DNA from: Rugamonas apoptosis
Lineage (GTDB): Bacteria > Pseudomonadota > Gammaproteobacteria > Burkholderiales > Burkholderiaceae_D
Reading direction: 5' to 3'
Assembly: GCF_014042355.1 (NCBI RefSeq)
Contig: NZ_JACEZU010000005.1
Location: 310,001 to 374,000 of the forward strand
DNA: 64,000 nt
In this document: piece by piece, positions 49,659 through 63,456 of the stretch
Layout of the letters: each line of letters starts with the position of its first letter
How positions within the stretch are numbered: the stretch's first letter is position 1
Translations under genes and position numbers: made by a program
The notes under the pieces: generated by a model
The model's database searches: none
What the model saw: the letters and a program-made list of their open reading frames with translations, nothing else
Told to the model about the DNA's origin: nothing

Positions 49659-51914
49659 ATGATCAACGACAAGGCGCGCTGGAAACCGGCGCTGCTGGCC
49701 GCATCCGTGTCGGCCGCATTGCATGGTGTCGCGCATGCGCAAACTTCGCCGTCCGTGCCCGGCAGTGCCGATGGACAGATACAGGAAGTGGTGGTCACCG
49801 CGCAGCGCACCACCTCGCTGGAATCGCGCACCCCGGTGGCCATGTCGGTGCTGACGGGCGAACAACTGCGCCTGGCCGGCCTGGACCAACCGTCCGCGCT
49901 GGCCGCGCGCCTGCCCAATGTGCACCTGGACGGCGCCGCCGCTGCGTTGAAAATCACCATCCGCGGTGTGACCAACGCCGACACGACGGAAAAAGGCGAC
50001 CCGTCGGCCGCCTTCATGGTCGATGGCGTCTACCTGGCCCGTCCCACGCAGCAAAACCTGAGCTTTTACGACGTGGACCGGATCGAAGTGCTGCGCGGCC
50101 CGCAGGGCACCCTGTACGGCCGCAACACGACGGCCGGCGCCATCAACGTGATCACCAACGCCCCCAGCCGCCAGCTGGAAGGCGCAGTCGGCGTGGAGCT
50201 GGGCGACTACGCCAGCCGCAAGGTCAACGCCATGCTCAACGTGCCTGTCAACGAGACGCTGGCGCTGCGCGCGGCCGTGGCCGCGAACCGCCACGACAGC
50301 TACCTGATCAACGGCCAGGGCACGCCCTACACGCTGGGCCTGGACCGCGATGACGTATCGGGCCGCCTGTCAGCCAGGCTGGCGCTGAGCCCCGCCGCCT
50401 CGCTGCTGCTGCGCGCCGACCACAGCACGGTGCACGACAACAGCGACCGCATCGTCCCCGACACCAACTTCTACCACGGCGTGGCCAGCGGCCAGCCCAC
50501 CTGGTACGACGCCAGCACCGACCAGCGCCTGACCAATGGCTTCGTGCCGCCCAACACTCGTCCCGAACAGGGCTACGACCACAGGACCACGACCGGCCTG
50601 TCGGCCGAACTGGCGTGGAACCTGGGACCGGCCACCGTGACCTGGCTGGGCGCCCACCGCCGCTTCGATAACCACATCCTGTTCAACTATTACTACCGCG
50701 TCAAGCCGGGCTTCGCCATCGGCGTGCACCAGAATTTCGACGGTGCCAACACGCAGGACTCGCACGAGCTGCGCGTGGCCACCAACGGCAACGGTCCGGT
50801 CAGCGCGCAGGCCGGCCTGTATTACTTCCACGAAGAGACGGACACGCTGTACACCTTCCGCGACCTGACCCTGCTTGGCCTGCCGCCGTACTACGTGTTC
50901 CCCACCGGCCCCACCATCGCGCGCAGCAAGGCCGTGTTCGGCCAGGCCACATGGCGCATGACGGAGCGCCTGCGTGCCACGGCCGGCGTGCGCTACACGG
51001 GCGACGACAAATCGCGCGTGGGCTCCACCAATTTCCAGCAAGGCCCCAGCTTCAACCCGGCCACCGACTTCAAGCTGCTCAACGCGGCTGAAATCGACAC
51101 CCACAAGAATACCTGGCGCCTGGGCCTTGACTACGACGTCACGCCCGCCACCTTCGCCTATGCCACCCTGTCCACCGGCTACAAGGCGGGCGGTTTCAAC
51201 GACGGCTGCCTGGCCGGCAGCACGGCATTGGGCATCCGCTGCCCGGCCGCCGTGGCCGTCCCCGCCAGCACGCTGTACTACCAGCCCGAAACGCTGACGG
51301 CGCGCGAGGCCGGCCTCAAGACCCGCTTCTGGGACAAGCGCGCCAGCCTGAACCTGGCCGTGTTCGACTACGACTACCGCAACCTGCAGTTGTCGGGCGT
51401 GGCCATCGTGCAGGGCGCGCCGCGCTACGTGACCACCAACGCCGGGGTGGCCAGCGTCAAGGGCCTGGAGGCGGATGGCCAGGTCAACCCCACGGCCGAC
51501 GACAAGATCAGCTACGGCCTGACCCTGCTCGACGCCCACTACGTGTCCTACACCCCGGACGACGTGCATTCCTGGGCCGGCACCAAGCTCGATCGGGCGC
51601 CCGCCAACACCGTCACGGCCGGCTACGAACACCGCTTCCTGCTGGCCGCTGGCCAACTGCGGGCCGGCATCCTGGCGCGCCGCAGCGCCGCCTACATCAT
51701 CGGCGTGCCGACCCAGCAACTGCGCTACACCATCCCGGCCCGCACCGCCAGCGACCTCACCGTGCGCTACCAGCCCAACGGCGCGCCATGGAGCGTGCAG
51801 GCGCAAGTGAGAAATATGGAAAACAGGGTGCAACCGATCGCCATCGACAGTTTCGGCATGGTGGTGCCCAGCGACCCAAGAACCGTCGCCGCGCGTTTCG
51901 ACTACCGTTATTGA
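49659..51914 (+). CDS. TonB-dependent outer-membrane receptor
   Basis: Receptor of 751 residues. The signal peptide ends HGVAHAQ (about 30), followed by a TonB-box-like EVVVTAQR and a plug domain (AARLPNVHLDGAAAALKITI, RIEVLRGPQGTLYGRNTTAG). The barrel runs from about 190 to the end (AARFDYRY, terminal aromatic). It resembles the Caulobacter/sphingomonad-type receptors that carry varied organic ligands rather than a siderophore-specific type. ATG 49659 is preferred because GGGGAA lies just upstream; an earlier in-frame start lacks a signal-peptide-like sequence. It is 82 bases before the CruF-like gene and might bring in the substrate of that operon. The 236-base gap before it holds no other gene. 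Confidence 0.9.
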   Translation: MINDKARWKPALLAASVSAALHGVAHAQTSPSVPGSADGQIQEVVVTAQRTTSLESRTPVAMSVLTGEQLRLAGLDQPSALAARLPNVHLDGAAAALKITIRGVTNADTTEKGDPSAAFMVDGVYLARPTQQNLSFYDVDRIEVLRGPQGTLYGRNTTAGAINVITNAPSRQLEGAVGVELGDYASRKVNAMLNVPVNETLALRAAVAANRHDSYLINGQGTPYTLGLDRDDVSGRLSARLALSPAASLLLRADHSTVHDNSDRIVPDTNFYHGVASGQPTWYDASTDQRLTNGFVPPNTRPEQGYDHRTTTGLSAELAWNLGPATVTWLGAHRRFDNHILFNYYYRVKPGFAIGVHQNFDGANTQDSHELRVATNGNGPVSAQAGLYYFHEETDTLYTFRDLTLLGLPPYYVFPTGPTIARSKAVFGQATWRMTERLRATAGVRYTGDDKSRVGSTNFQQGPSFNPATDFKLLNAAEIDTHKNTWRLGLDYDVTPATFAYATLSTGYKAGGFNDGCLAGSTALGIRCPAAVAVPASTLYYQPETLTAREAGLKTRFWDKRASLNLAVFDYDYRNLQLSGVAIVQGAPRYVTTNAGVASVKGLEADGQVNPTADDKISYGLTLLDAHYVSYTPDDVHSWAGTKLDRAPANTVTAGYEHRFLLAAGQLRAGILARRSAAYIIGVPTQQLRYTIPARTASDLTVRYQPNGAPWSVQAQVRNMENRVQPIAIDSFGMVVPSDPRTVAARFDYRY

Positions 51915-51996
51915 AGTCCGTTATTGAAAACCCGTAGCAGCCAGTCCACCGCGTTCGCGCGGCGCCCGTCAACTCTGTGATCCGAAAAGTCCGCTC

Positions 51997-52845
51997 ATGA
52001 AGTCTGTCCTGCACCACCTGCCCCGCTGCACCAATGTTCTGCTGATCGTGTTCCTGGCCGTCACGCTGTCGCGTGGCTATGGCGACACCACCAAGCTGCT
52101 GATCGTCAGTTCCCTCATCATGTTCGCTTGCTGCTGGAGCAGCGCCATCCACCTGCTGGGCGCGCGCGCGGCCCGCAACTTTGTCGTCATCGGCGTGGTG
52201 CTGGGCTGGATAGCGGAACAACTGGGCTCCAGCTACGGCTGGTTCTTCGGCAGCTACACCTACACGGACGTGCTGGGCCCACGGCTGGGCGATGTCCCCG
52301 TCATCATTCCCCTCATGTGGTTCGCGCTGTGCTACGTGGCCTACGTGATCGGCAACCTGATCGTGTGGCAGTCGCCCACGGACGGCGTGGCCCCGCTGCG
52401 CCAGACGCTCGTCATGTCGCTGCTGGCGGCCATGCTGGTGACGGCCTACGACCTGGGCGCCGATCCCTACATGGTGTACGGCCTGAAAGCCTGGATCATG
52501 ACCAAGACGGACGGCTGGTGGTTCGGTGAAACGCTGGAAGGCTTCGTGGGCTGGATGCTGGTGTCGTTCACCATCGTGTTCCTGTTCCGCCTCACCCTGC
52601 GCAAGCGCGCGCCCGTGGCCACGCTGCCGGTGGCGCGCCGCCACGCCATGGTGCCGCTGCTGGTCTACGGCGGCAGCATGGCGTTCCAGGTGGCCGAAGG
52701 CACGCCGGTGGAAACCCGCACCATCGCCCTGTTCGCGATGGGCATCCCGCTGCTGGTGGCCCTGTGCGGATTCGAACGGTGGCGCCAACCGGGCCAGGCC
52801 AGCTCCCCGGCCAACGCGGCCAAACGACAAGCGGTGGAGGCATGA
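51997..52845 (+). CDS. CruF/DUF422 carotenoid-biosynthesis-type membrane protein
   Basis: Integral membrane protein of 282 residues with about eight hydrophobic segments. The family core is visible: VLGWIAEQLGSSYGWFFGSY (about residues 67-86) with TYTDVLGPRLGDVPV, then AAMLVTAYDLGADPYMVYGL. CruF-type members hydrate the psi-end double bond of acyclic carotenoids. No other carotenoid gene is in the window, so a different isoprenoid substrate is possible. Its TGA overlaps the next ATG by one base. It begins an overlapping run of five genes. Confidence 0.82.
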   Translation: MKSVLHHLPRCTNVLLIVFLAVTLSRGYGDTTKLLIVSSLIMFACCWSSAIHLLGARAARNFVVIGVVLGWIAEQLGSSYGWFFGSYTYTDVLGPRLGDVPVIIPLMWFALCYVAYVIGNLIVWQSPTDGVAPLRQTLVMSLLAAMLVTAYDLGADPYMVYGLKAWIMTKTDGWWFGETLEGFVGWMLVSFTIVFLFRLTLRKRAPVATLPVARRHAMVPLLVYGGSMAFQVAEGTPVETRTIALFAMGIPLLVALCGFERWRQPGQASSPANAAKRQAVEA

Positions 52846-54229
52846 TGCGCGACACTATTTCCCGTTCCAGCACCCTGCGCGCCGATCCGCTGGCCGACGA
52901 CACCATCGCCCGCATCCTGGGCCCGTGGGACAAGCACGGCGACAACGCGGCCCAATGGCAAGCCATTGCCACCATCAACGACCAGCTCACGCAATGGCAG
53001 GCCAACGGCGCCCTGCCCGGCTGGCGCGCCGGTGCGCACGTGCCGCCCGCCATCGCCGCCGCGCTGGAACACTACATCCAGGCCGGCTTGCGCCTGCCCG
53101 CCTGGGCCGAGCCGGCCAAGATCGCCCGCGCCGAGGAACTGTTCATGGACATGAGCATGCTCTCGTGCACCCTGCTGTTCTGCGCCAGCCTGCCCGAATG
53201 CTATGTGATTCCCGACCTGGCCGGCGTGCTGCACGCGGCCGGCCAGCTGGAGCAGCACACCGATTACCGCATCCGCTCCACGGCCGCCATGCTGTTCCCC
53301 GTCATGATGGGCGGCGGCCTGACGGACGCCAGCGGCGGCGGCGTGGCGCAAACGCTCAAGGTACGCCTGATCCACGCCACCATCCGCCATCTTATCCTGC
53401 GCGGCAATCCATCCGACGCGGCCCGTCCCGAAGCGCCGGCCGTGGTGCCGCCGATGCCCATGCTGGCCGGCCAGCCACACAGCATGCAGGGCACCTTGTA
53501 CGCCCACGGCTGGAACGTGGAACGCGACGGCCTGCCTTGCAACCAGGAGGAACTGGCTTACACCCTGCTCACCTTCAGCTACGTGTTCCTGCGCGCGCTG
53601 CGCAAGCTGGGCCTGGGCCTGCCGGCCGAGGACGAACATGCCTACCTGCACACCTGGAACGTGGTCGGCCACGTGCTCGGTATCGAACGCGCCATGATGG
53701 CCGACACGATGGAACAGGCCGAGTCGCTGTTCAACCGCATGCAGGCCGGCGGCCGCGCTCACCCCTACCTGCCCGATGCCCGCCCGGCGCTGGGCGCGGC
53801 CCTGATGCAGACCATGGAAAAGGAGCTGCCGCTGCGCGTGCTCAAGCCTTTCCCCGTGCTGCTCACGCGCCACCTGTGCGGCTCCGCCACCTCGCACGAC
53901 CTGGGATTGACGGGCCGCGTATCGTGGCTGTCGCGCGCCCTGTTCACCGTTTCGATGGGCACCATCCGCCTGATCGACGGCACGGCGCGTTTGTTCTGGC
54001 CGCAGTTCTCGCTGTCGCGCCTGGTCACGCGCGTGGTCGGCTACCAGTTCACCGTCAAGCTGCTGATGGACCAGACCCGGCCCCTGAAGCTTCCCGAAGC
54101 CCTGCTCAACCAGGTCGGCGCCGTCACCTCCGACTGGGCTGAGGACCGCCAGGCGCCGCGCTGGGTCAACGCACTCGAAGCGCGCCTGACGGGCCGCCGC
54201 AAGCGTTTGATCCCGACCGGACCGCAACC

Positions 54230-54233
<4 letters not shown>
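52845..54233 (+). CDS. DUF2236 oxygenase (MpaB / latex-clearing-protein family)
   Basis: Protein of 462 residues. The family contains heme-type oxygenases: rubber-cleaving Lcp and fungal MpaB, which cleaves a prenyl side chain. Visible blocks are RIRSTAAMLFPVMMGGG (about 138-154), KVRLIHATIRHLIL with the likely heme-ligand His (about 173), YTLLTFSYVFLRALRKLG and WNVVGHVLGIERAM. There is no signal peptide. ATG 52845 is used because GGAGG lies four bases before it. It overlaps the CruF-like gene by one base and the kinase gene by four (ATGA). Coupling to a carotenoid-type protein suggests an isoprenoid substrate, by inference. Confidence 0.82.
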
Positions 54234-57720
<3,487 letters not shown>

Positions 57721-57724
<4 letters not shown>

Positions 57725-58650
57725 ATTTGTCTGGAACGCAAAAAGTACTGATCGCCGACGACGACGCCATCAACCGCCAGGTGCTGGCCGAGCTGCTCAA
57801 GCCGGAATACACAGTGCTATTGGCAAAAAATGGCGAGCAGGCCCTGGAGCGGGCCACGCGCCATGCGCCCGACCTGATCCTGCTGGACGTGATGATGCCG
57901 GATATGGATGGCTACGAAGTGCTGCGCCGGCTGCGGGCCGACCCGCGTACGGCCGACATCGCCGTCATCTTCATCTCTGGTCTGGACCGTCCCGAAGACG
58001 AAGCCAATGGCCTCAAGATGGGCGTGGCCGACTACATCGCCAAACCGTTCAACGCCACCGTGGTGCTGGCGCGGGTGGCGCTGCACCTGCAGATGGTGCG
58101 CCAGCGCCGCATGCTCGAACACCTGGCCCACGTGGACGGCCTGACGGAGCTGGCCAACCGGCGCCGCTACGACGACATGTACGCCAACGAATGGCTGCGC
58201 ACCCAGCGCAACGGGCGGCCGCTGTCGCTGGCAATGCTCGACATCGACTGCTTCAAGCAATACAACGACCATTACGGCCACCCGGCCGGCGACCGCGCGC
58301 TGCGCGCCGTGGCGCGCGCGGCCGCCGGCCAGATGCGCCGCCCGGCCGACCTGGCGGCCCGCTACGGCGGCGAGGAACTGGTGCTGCTGATGCCCGACAC
58401 GGACGCGGCCCAGGCCCTGCAACTGGTACAAGCGATCCGCGCGGAGGTGGCGCAGCTGGCCATCGCCCATGCCGCCTCCAAGGCCGGCCCGCTGCTCACC
58501 GTCAGCGTGGGTGGCGCCACCTTGCGCCTGGGCGCGGGCGAAAGCGCCAACGAGCTGCTGGCTGCCGTGGACGCCCACCTGTACCTGGCCAAAGAGGCCG
58601 GCCGCGACCGCGTCAGCTGGCGGCCGGACCTGGCCCCGGCCCGCGATTGA
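57721..58650 (+). CDS. REC-GGDEF response-regulator diguanylate cyclase
   Basis: Cytoplasmic c-di-GMP synthase of 309 residues. The receiver (about 8-125) has KVLIADDDAINRQVL and the phospho-Asp in LLDVMMPDMDG (about 55). The GGDEF domain (about 140-300) carries DGLTELANRRRYDDMY, LDIDCFKQYNDHYGH and an active-site variant GGEEL (about 216-220). The allosteric inhibition site RPAD stands five residues before it (RPADLAARYGGEEL). Its ATG overlaps the kinase stop, so it is the natural output of the kinase. Confidence 0.95.
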
Positions 58651-58663
58651 AATGGAAGACGGC

Positions 58664-59284
58664 ATGAAGCACGACGCCAGCGCGGCCATCCTGGACCTTG
58701 AAGACGCGTGTGCCCGCAACGGCATGCAGCGCCCGCTGCTGCTGAGCGCCGTGCGCGCCTTCGTGCTGGCCTACGGCGACATGCCGCAACGGATCGCGGC
58801 CCACCTGGCCACCGGCGAAGGGGCCGCGCTGGGCCAGGCCGCGCACCGCGTCAAGGGTGCGGCCACGCTGCTGGGCGCCTACCGGCTGGGCGCCGCCGCC
58901 GCCGCCCTGGAAGAAGCGGTACGGGCGGGCGAAGCGGCATCCTGGCCCGCCCTCGCCAACGCCTTCGCGGCGGAACTGGCGACGGTGCTGGCCGCCATGC
59001 GCGAGCTCACGCCGGAAGCGCCGGTGGCGGGCGCCACCACCCCGGCGCCCGTGTCCGCAGCCGTGGCCGACCCGGCGCGCCGTGCGGCCCGGCTGCTGCG
59101 CCAGTTGCCGCCGCTATTGCGCGACGGCGACTACGCGGCCGTCGCCCTGCTCGACCAACTGGACGCGCTGCTGGCCGGCGACGCGCATGCCACCGAGCTG
59201 GCGACCATCCGCCAGCAATTCGACGAGCTGGAGACGGAACAGGCCGCGCTGCTGGCCGAGCGACTGGGCGTCACGCTGGGTTGA
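58664..59284 (+). CDS. Hpt-domain phosphotransfer protein
   Basis: Alanine-rich protein of 206 residues. Residues about 15-110 resemble an Hpt four-helix bundle, with the phospho-His in AAHRVKGAATLLGA (about residue 61). A second helical stretch (about 130-205, RRAARLLRQLPPLLRDGDYA) has no His in an Hpt context. ATG 58664 is chosen because GGAAG lies five bases before it; ATG 58652 has none. It is 13 bases after the cyclase and could shuttle phosphate between the two hybrid kinases and the cyclases. Confidence 0.8.
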   Translation: MKHDASAAILDLEDACARNGMQRPLLLSAVRAFVLAYGDMPQRIAAHLATGEGAALGQAAHRVKGAATLLGAYRLGAAAAALEEAVRAGEAASWPALANAFAAELATVLAAMRELTPEAPVAGATTPAPVSAAVADPARRAARLLRQLPPLLRDGDYAAVALLDQLDALLAGDAHATELATIRQQFDELETEQAALLAERLGVTLG

Positions 59285-59442
59285 CAAATGGGCCCGTAGT
59301 TGGACCGGGGCCGTCGCGGGGCCGCCACATTTTCGCCAGCTGTCCTGTACAAGCAAGTACAATGAAAGTCACCCTTGGCACGCGCCGGTAGTCCGCTCCA
59401 GCGGCACGCCGCACGTCCCGCGCGGACGACTTCATAATCATA

Positions 59443-62400
59443 ATGATAAAGACACGGGACCTGACCAGCGCCATCGCACCTTACCTGAAGCAAGCCGCCA
59501 CCTGGCGCCGGGCCGGCTTGGCCCTGCTGCTGGCCGGTGCGCTGGGCGCGGCCACGCAATGGGTGGGTCAACGCGAGGAGCGGCGCGCCGTGAGCGCGCT
59601 GGAATCCCGGTTGCTGGGCCGCAGCGCCGCCAACGCCAGCCTGCTGGCGCAGCAATTGGGCACGCTGGAGCGCGACGTGCGCTTCCTGGCCAGCGTGCCG
59701 CCGGTGGACGGCATCGTGCGCGCCAGCGCCAACGACGGCTACGATGCGCGGGACGCGACTCCCATCAAGCTGTGGCGACAGCGCCTGACGAACATCTTCC
59801 AGTCCTATGCCGCCGCCAATCCCGACATCCTGCAAGTGAGCCTGATCGGCCTGGCCGACCAGGGCCGCGAGCTGGTGCGGATCGAACGCACCGGCACCGT
59901 GATCAGCGCGGCGCCCCCCGCCCAGTTGCGGCCGGCGGCCGCACAGTCCGAACTGCGGGCCGCCGCCCAGCTGGCGCCGGGCCAGGTGCACCTGTCCGAT
60001 ATCGGCTGGCGGCGTGAAGACGGCCAGCCCGTCGCGCCGGCCACGCCCGTGCTGCGGGCCGCCACCGCCGTGCATGATGCGCAGGGCGCATTGTTTGGCG
60101 CCATCGTCGTCAGTTACGCCGCGCGCGCCTTCCTCGCCCCGCCGTTGGCCAACCTGGCGCCGGACCTGCGGGTCTACCTCACCAATGGCGGCGGCGATTT
60201 CCTGTTACACCCGGACCCGGCCACCAGCTTCGGTTTCGAACGTGGCCGCCCCGTGCGCTGGCAAGACCAGTTCCACCCATTGGCCAGCGACGCCAGCGCG
60301 CCGCTGGGGCGCTACGATGGTCCGGACGGCACCGTCATCGCCGCGGCGCGGCGTGTCAAGCTCGACCAGCGCCATCCGGAACGCGATCTGACGCTGGTCC
60401 TGGCCACCCCGCTGGCGCCCGCTGTGACGGCCCGCCACACGGCCCAGCTCACACTGCTGCTGTCCATGCTCTGCGGCGGCTTGCTGGTGGGCGGCGCCAA
60501 CCACCTGTTGCGGCGCCAGCGGCGCCAGCTGGACGCCTACCGGGCCGCCGCCACGGCCCGCATCCAGCAATTGAACGTGTCGCTGGAACAGCAGGTGCGC
60601 GAACGCACGCGCCAGATCGAATCGGTCACCATCCTGCAGCGCGCCATCCTGGCCCATGCCTCCTATGCCATCATCGCCACCGACACGAACGGCACCATAC
60701 GCCTGTTCAATCCGGCCGCCGAACGCATGCTGGGCTACAGCGCCGCCGAACTGCTGGGCAAGAGCAGCCCGGAACGGCTCCACGAGCACGACGAGGTGGT
60801 GGCGCGCGCCGCCGCCCTGTCGCAGGAACTGGGCCGCGAGATCGCGCCCGGCTTCGACGTGTTCGTGGCCAAGGCCAGGCTGGGTCTGCCCAACGAGGAT
60901 GGCTACACCTACGTGCGCAGGGATGGCAGCACCTTCCCCGGCCTGCTGTCGGTGAGCGCGCTGCGCGAGGACAGCGGCGCCATCATCGGTTTCCTCGGCA
61001 TCATCTCCGACATCTCAGCCCGCGAGCAGGACCGGCGCACCCTGGTGGCCGCGCGCGACCAGCTGCTGAACGCGTCGCGGGTGGCCGAACTGGGCATCTG
61101 GACCTGGGAACCGGCCAGCGGTGCCGTGGAATGGAACGAACGCATGTTCGAATTCTACGACGTGCCACAGCAGGAACGCGTGGGCCCGATTTACGAAGCC
61201 TGGCAGGGACGGCTGCATCCCGAGGACAGGGAACGCGTGCTGGCCGGCCTGCGCTCCGCCGCCGACGGCACCGCGCGGCAGCAAACCACCTTCCGCGTCG
61301 TCACCCGCGATGGCGCGGTGCGCTACATGCAAGCCGTCACCTCGCAGGAACGGGACCGCAATGGCCAGGTGCTGCGGGTGCTGGGCATCAACCGCGACAT
61401 CACCTCCGAGCACGAGGCGGAACAGGCTTTGCGCGCGGCCATGACAGCGGCCGACGCGGCCAACCGGGCCAAGTCCGAGTTCCTGGCCAATATGAGCCAC
61501 GAGATCCGCTCGCCGCTCAACGCCGTGCTGGGCATGCTGACCCTGCTCAAACAGACCGCGCTGGACGCGCGCCAGCGCGACTACGCCGACAAGTGCGAAG
61601 TGGCGGGCCGCGCCCTGCTCGACATCCTCAACGACATTCTCGATTTCTCCCGCGTGGAGGCCGGCAAGCTGGCGCTCGATCCGCATATCTTCAGCGTGCG
61701 CCAGTTGCTGCACGAGGTGGACATCATCCTCAGCGCCAACGTGGGCGGGCGCGCCATCGCGCTGCGCTACCAGGTGGCCGACGACCTGCCGCCATGGGTG
61801 GTGGGCGACGCGCTGCGGCTGCGCCAGGTGCTGCTCAACCTGGGCGGCAACGCCATCAAGTTCACCCACGAGGGCGAAGTGGCGGTCTCGGTGGAGACGG
61901 CGTGTGCGCCGCAAGTGGGCCAGGATGGCCAGGGTAGCCAGGATCGACTTGATAGCCCGCCGCCATTGGCGCTGCGCTTTGCCGTGCGCGACACCGGCAT
62001 CGGCATCGCGCCGGAGCAGCTGGAACGCATCTTTGACGGCTTCTCGCAGGCCGAGGCGTCGACGGCGCGCCGCTACGGCGGCTCCGGGCTGGGCCTGGCC
62101 ATCTGCCGCCGGCTGGTGCGGATGATGGGCGGCACGCTCACGGTGGACAGCCGGCCGGGCGCTGGCAGCACGTTCAGTTTCGTGCTGCCGCTGCAGCGCG
62201 CCGCAGCCCCTGTGCCGGGCGTATCGGGCGTACCGGGCGTATCGGGCGTACCGGGCGTACCGGGCGTATCGGGCGTGCCGGGAGCACCGGGAGCGCCGGA
62301 CATACCGAGCGTGCTGGGCGCACCGGGCGCACCGGGCTTGGCGCCGGCGCCGCTTGCGGCCACGCCGCTGGCCGGGCTGCGCCTGCTGCTGGTGGAGGAC

Positions 62401-63456
62401 AACCCCATCAACCAGCAAGTGGCCGGCGAACTGCTGCGCCAGGCCGGCGCCAGCGTGGACATGGCCGACCACGGGCAGGCCGCGCTCGACATGCTGGCGG
62501 CCGATCCGCACTACGACTGCGTGCTGATGGATATCCAGATGCCGCACATGGATGGCTACCAGGCCGCCCGCCTGATTCGCGGCCGGCTCGGCCTCACCGA
62601 CCTGCCCATCGTCGCCATGACAGCCAACGCCATGCCGTCGGACCGCGACCAAGCGTTCCAGGCCGGCATGAACGACCACGTGGGCAAACCGTTCGACCTG
62701 GCCCAGTTACTGGCCGTGGTGGCTCACCATACGGCCCGCGCCAGCACTGTGAAGATGGATGCCGCAAGCGCGCCAAAGCCGGCGCCCGTGCCAGAGCCGG
62801 GGCCGGGCATCAATGGCAGCGCCGCGCTGGCGCGCTTCAACGGCAACGCCTCCGTCTACCAGCGTGCGCTGCAGCGCTTCGCGGCCGAATGCGGCGCACT
62901 GGCGGCGCAGGTGCCGCCAGCGCTGGAAAGCCCCGACGGCATGAGTGCGGCGGCCCGCCAGCTGCACAACCTCAAGGGCCTTGCCGCCACCGTCGGCGCG
63001 GACGCACTGGCGGCGCTGGCGCAATCGATGGAACTGCTGCTGCGCGGCCAAGCTAGCCCCACGGCTTGGCAAATGGAACACGCCCGCCTGATCGCCGAAG
63101 CCAGCCGCGCCGCCTCGGCCAGCGCGGAACTGGCGGCCAGCATGGTCCAGCACCTGGCCGCCATCCCCGCGCCCGCCTCCGAGGGCGCCAGCCCGGACGC
63201 CGCCACCCTGCCGGAGCAACTGGTGCGCCTGCGGCAGCTGCTGGAAGCGTCCAACCTCGATGCGCTGCCCCTGTTCGAGCGCCTGCTGCGCGAGCAGCGC
63301 GCCGCCATGGAACCGGAGGCGGCCCGCCTGGCAGCGGCCGTGGACAATTTCGACCTGGCCAGCGCGGCCCATATCTGCCAGGCCATGCTGGACCGGCTGG
63401 CCCCCGACTCACACTCTGCAATACAAGAACGCGACCATGCACAAGCTCTCTCCTGA
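59443..63456 (+). CDS. dCACHE-PAS-PAS hybrid sensor histidine kinase with receiver and Hpt
   Basis: Kinase of 1337 residues. Order: TM1 (about 24-40), periplasmic dCACHE-like sensor (about 45-335), TM2 (about 337-355), coiled linker, PAS (about 395-530, [20 protein letters not shown]), PAS/PAC (about 540-665), HisKA with His in [12 protein letters not shown] (about 686), HATPase ([16 protein letters not shown]), a collagen-like Gly-x-y linker (about 925-966), receiver with Asp in [11 protein letters not shown] (about 1030), and Hpt with His in [12 protein letters not shown] (about 1175). A 158-base gap separates it from the Hpt gene, and the next cyclase gene overlaps its end by 20 bases. Confidence 0.95.
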   Translation: MIKTRDLTSAIAPYLKQAATWRRAGLALLLAGALGAATQWVGQREERRAVSALESRLLGRSAANASLLAQQLGTLERDVRFLASVPPVDGIVRASANDGYDARDATPIKLWRQRLTNIFQSYAAANPDILQVSLIGLADQGRELVRIERTGTVISAAPPAQLRPAAAQSELRAAAQLAPGQVHLSDIGWRREDGQPVAPATPVLRAATAVHDAQGALFGAIVVSYAARAFLAPPLANLAPDLRVYLTNGGGDFLLHPDPATSFGFERGRPVRWQDQFHPLASDASAPLGRYDGPDGTVIAAARRVKLDQRHPERDLTLVLATPLAPAVTARHTAQLTLLLSMLCGGLLVGGANHLLRRQRRQLDAYRAAATARIQQLNVSLEQQVRERTRQIESVTILQRAILAHASYAIIATDTNGTIRLFNPAAERMLGYSAAELLGKSSPERLHEHDEVVARAAALSQELGREIAPGFDVFVAKARLGLPNEDGYTYVRRDGSTFPGLLSVSALREDSGAIIGFLGIISDISAREQDRRTLVAARDQLLNASRVAELGIWTWEPASGAVEWNERMFEFYDVPQQERVGPIYEAWQGRLHPEDRERVLAGLRSAADGTARQQTTFRVVTRDGAVRYMQAVTSQERDRNGQVLRVLGINRDITSEHEAEQALRAAMTAADAANRAKSEFLANMSHEIRSPLNAVLGMLTLLKQTALDARQRDYADKCEVAGRALLDILNDILDFSRVEAGKLALDPHIFSVRQLLHEVDIILSANVGGRAIALRYQVADDLPPWVVGDALRLRQVLLNLGGNAIKFTHEGEVAVSVETACAPQVGQDGQGSQDRLDSPPPLALRFAVRDTGIGIAPEQLERIFDGFSQAEASTARRYGGSGLGLAICRRLVRMMGGTLTVDSRPGAGSTFSFVLPLQRAAAPVPGVSGVPGVSGVPGVPGVSGVPGAPGAPDIPSVLGAPGAPGLAPAPLAATPLAGLRLLLVEDNPINQQVAGELLRQAGASVDMADHGQAALDMLAADPHYDCVLMDIQMPHMDGYQAARLIRGRLGLTDLPIVAMTANAMPSDRDQAFQAGMNDHVGKPFDLAQLLAVVAHHTARASTVKMDAASAPKPAPVPEPGPGINGSAALARFNGNASVYQRALQRFAAECGALAAQVPPALESPDGMSAAARQLHNLKGLAATVGADALAALAQSMELLLRGQASPTAWQMEHARLIAEASRAASASAELAASMVQHLAAIPAPASEGASPDAATLPEQLVRLRQLLEASNLDALPLFERLLREQRAAMEPEAARLAAAVDNFDLASAAHICQAMLDRLAPDSHSAIQERDHAQALS
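62213..62340 (+). repeat. Nine-base tandem repeat encoding a collagen-like linker
   Basis: Units of GGCGTACCG / GGCGTATCG and variants run in frame for about 14 copies, encoding Pro/Ser-Gly-Val/Ala triplets ([18 protein letters not shown]). The repeat joins the ATPase and receiver domains of the hybrid kinase. The 5' copies are nearly identical and the 3' copies diverged. Copy number changes of whole units keep the frame. Confidence 0.9.
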
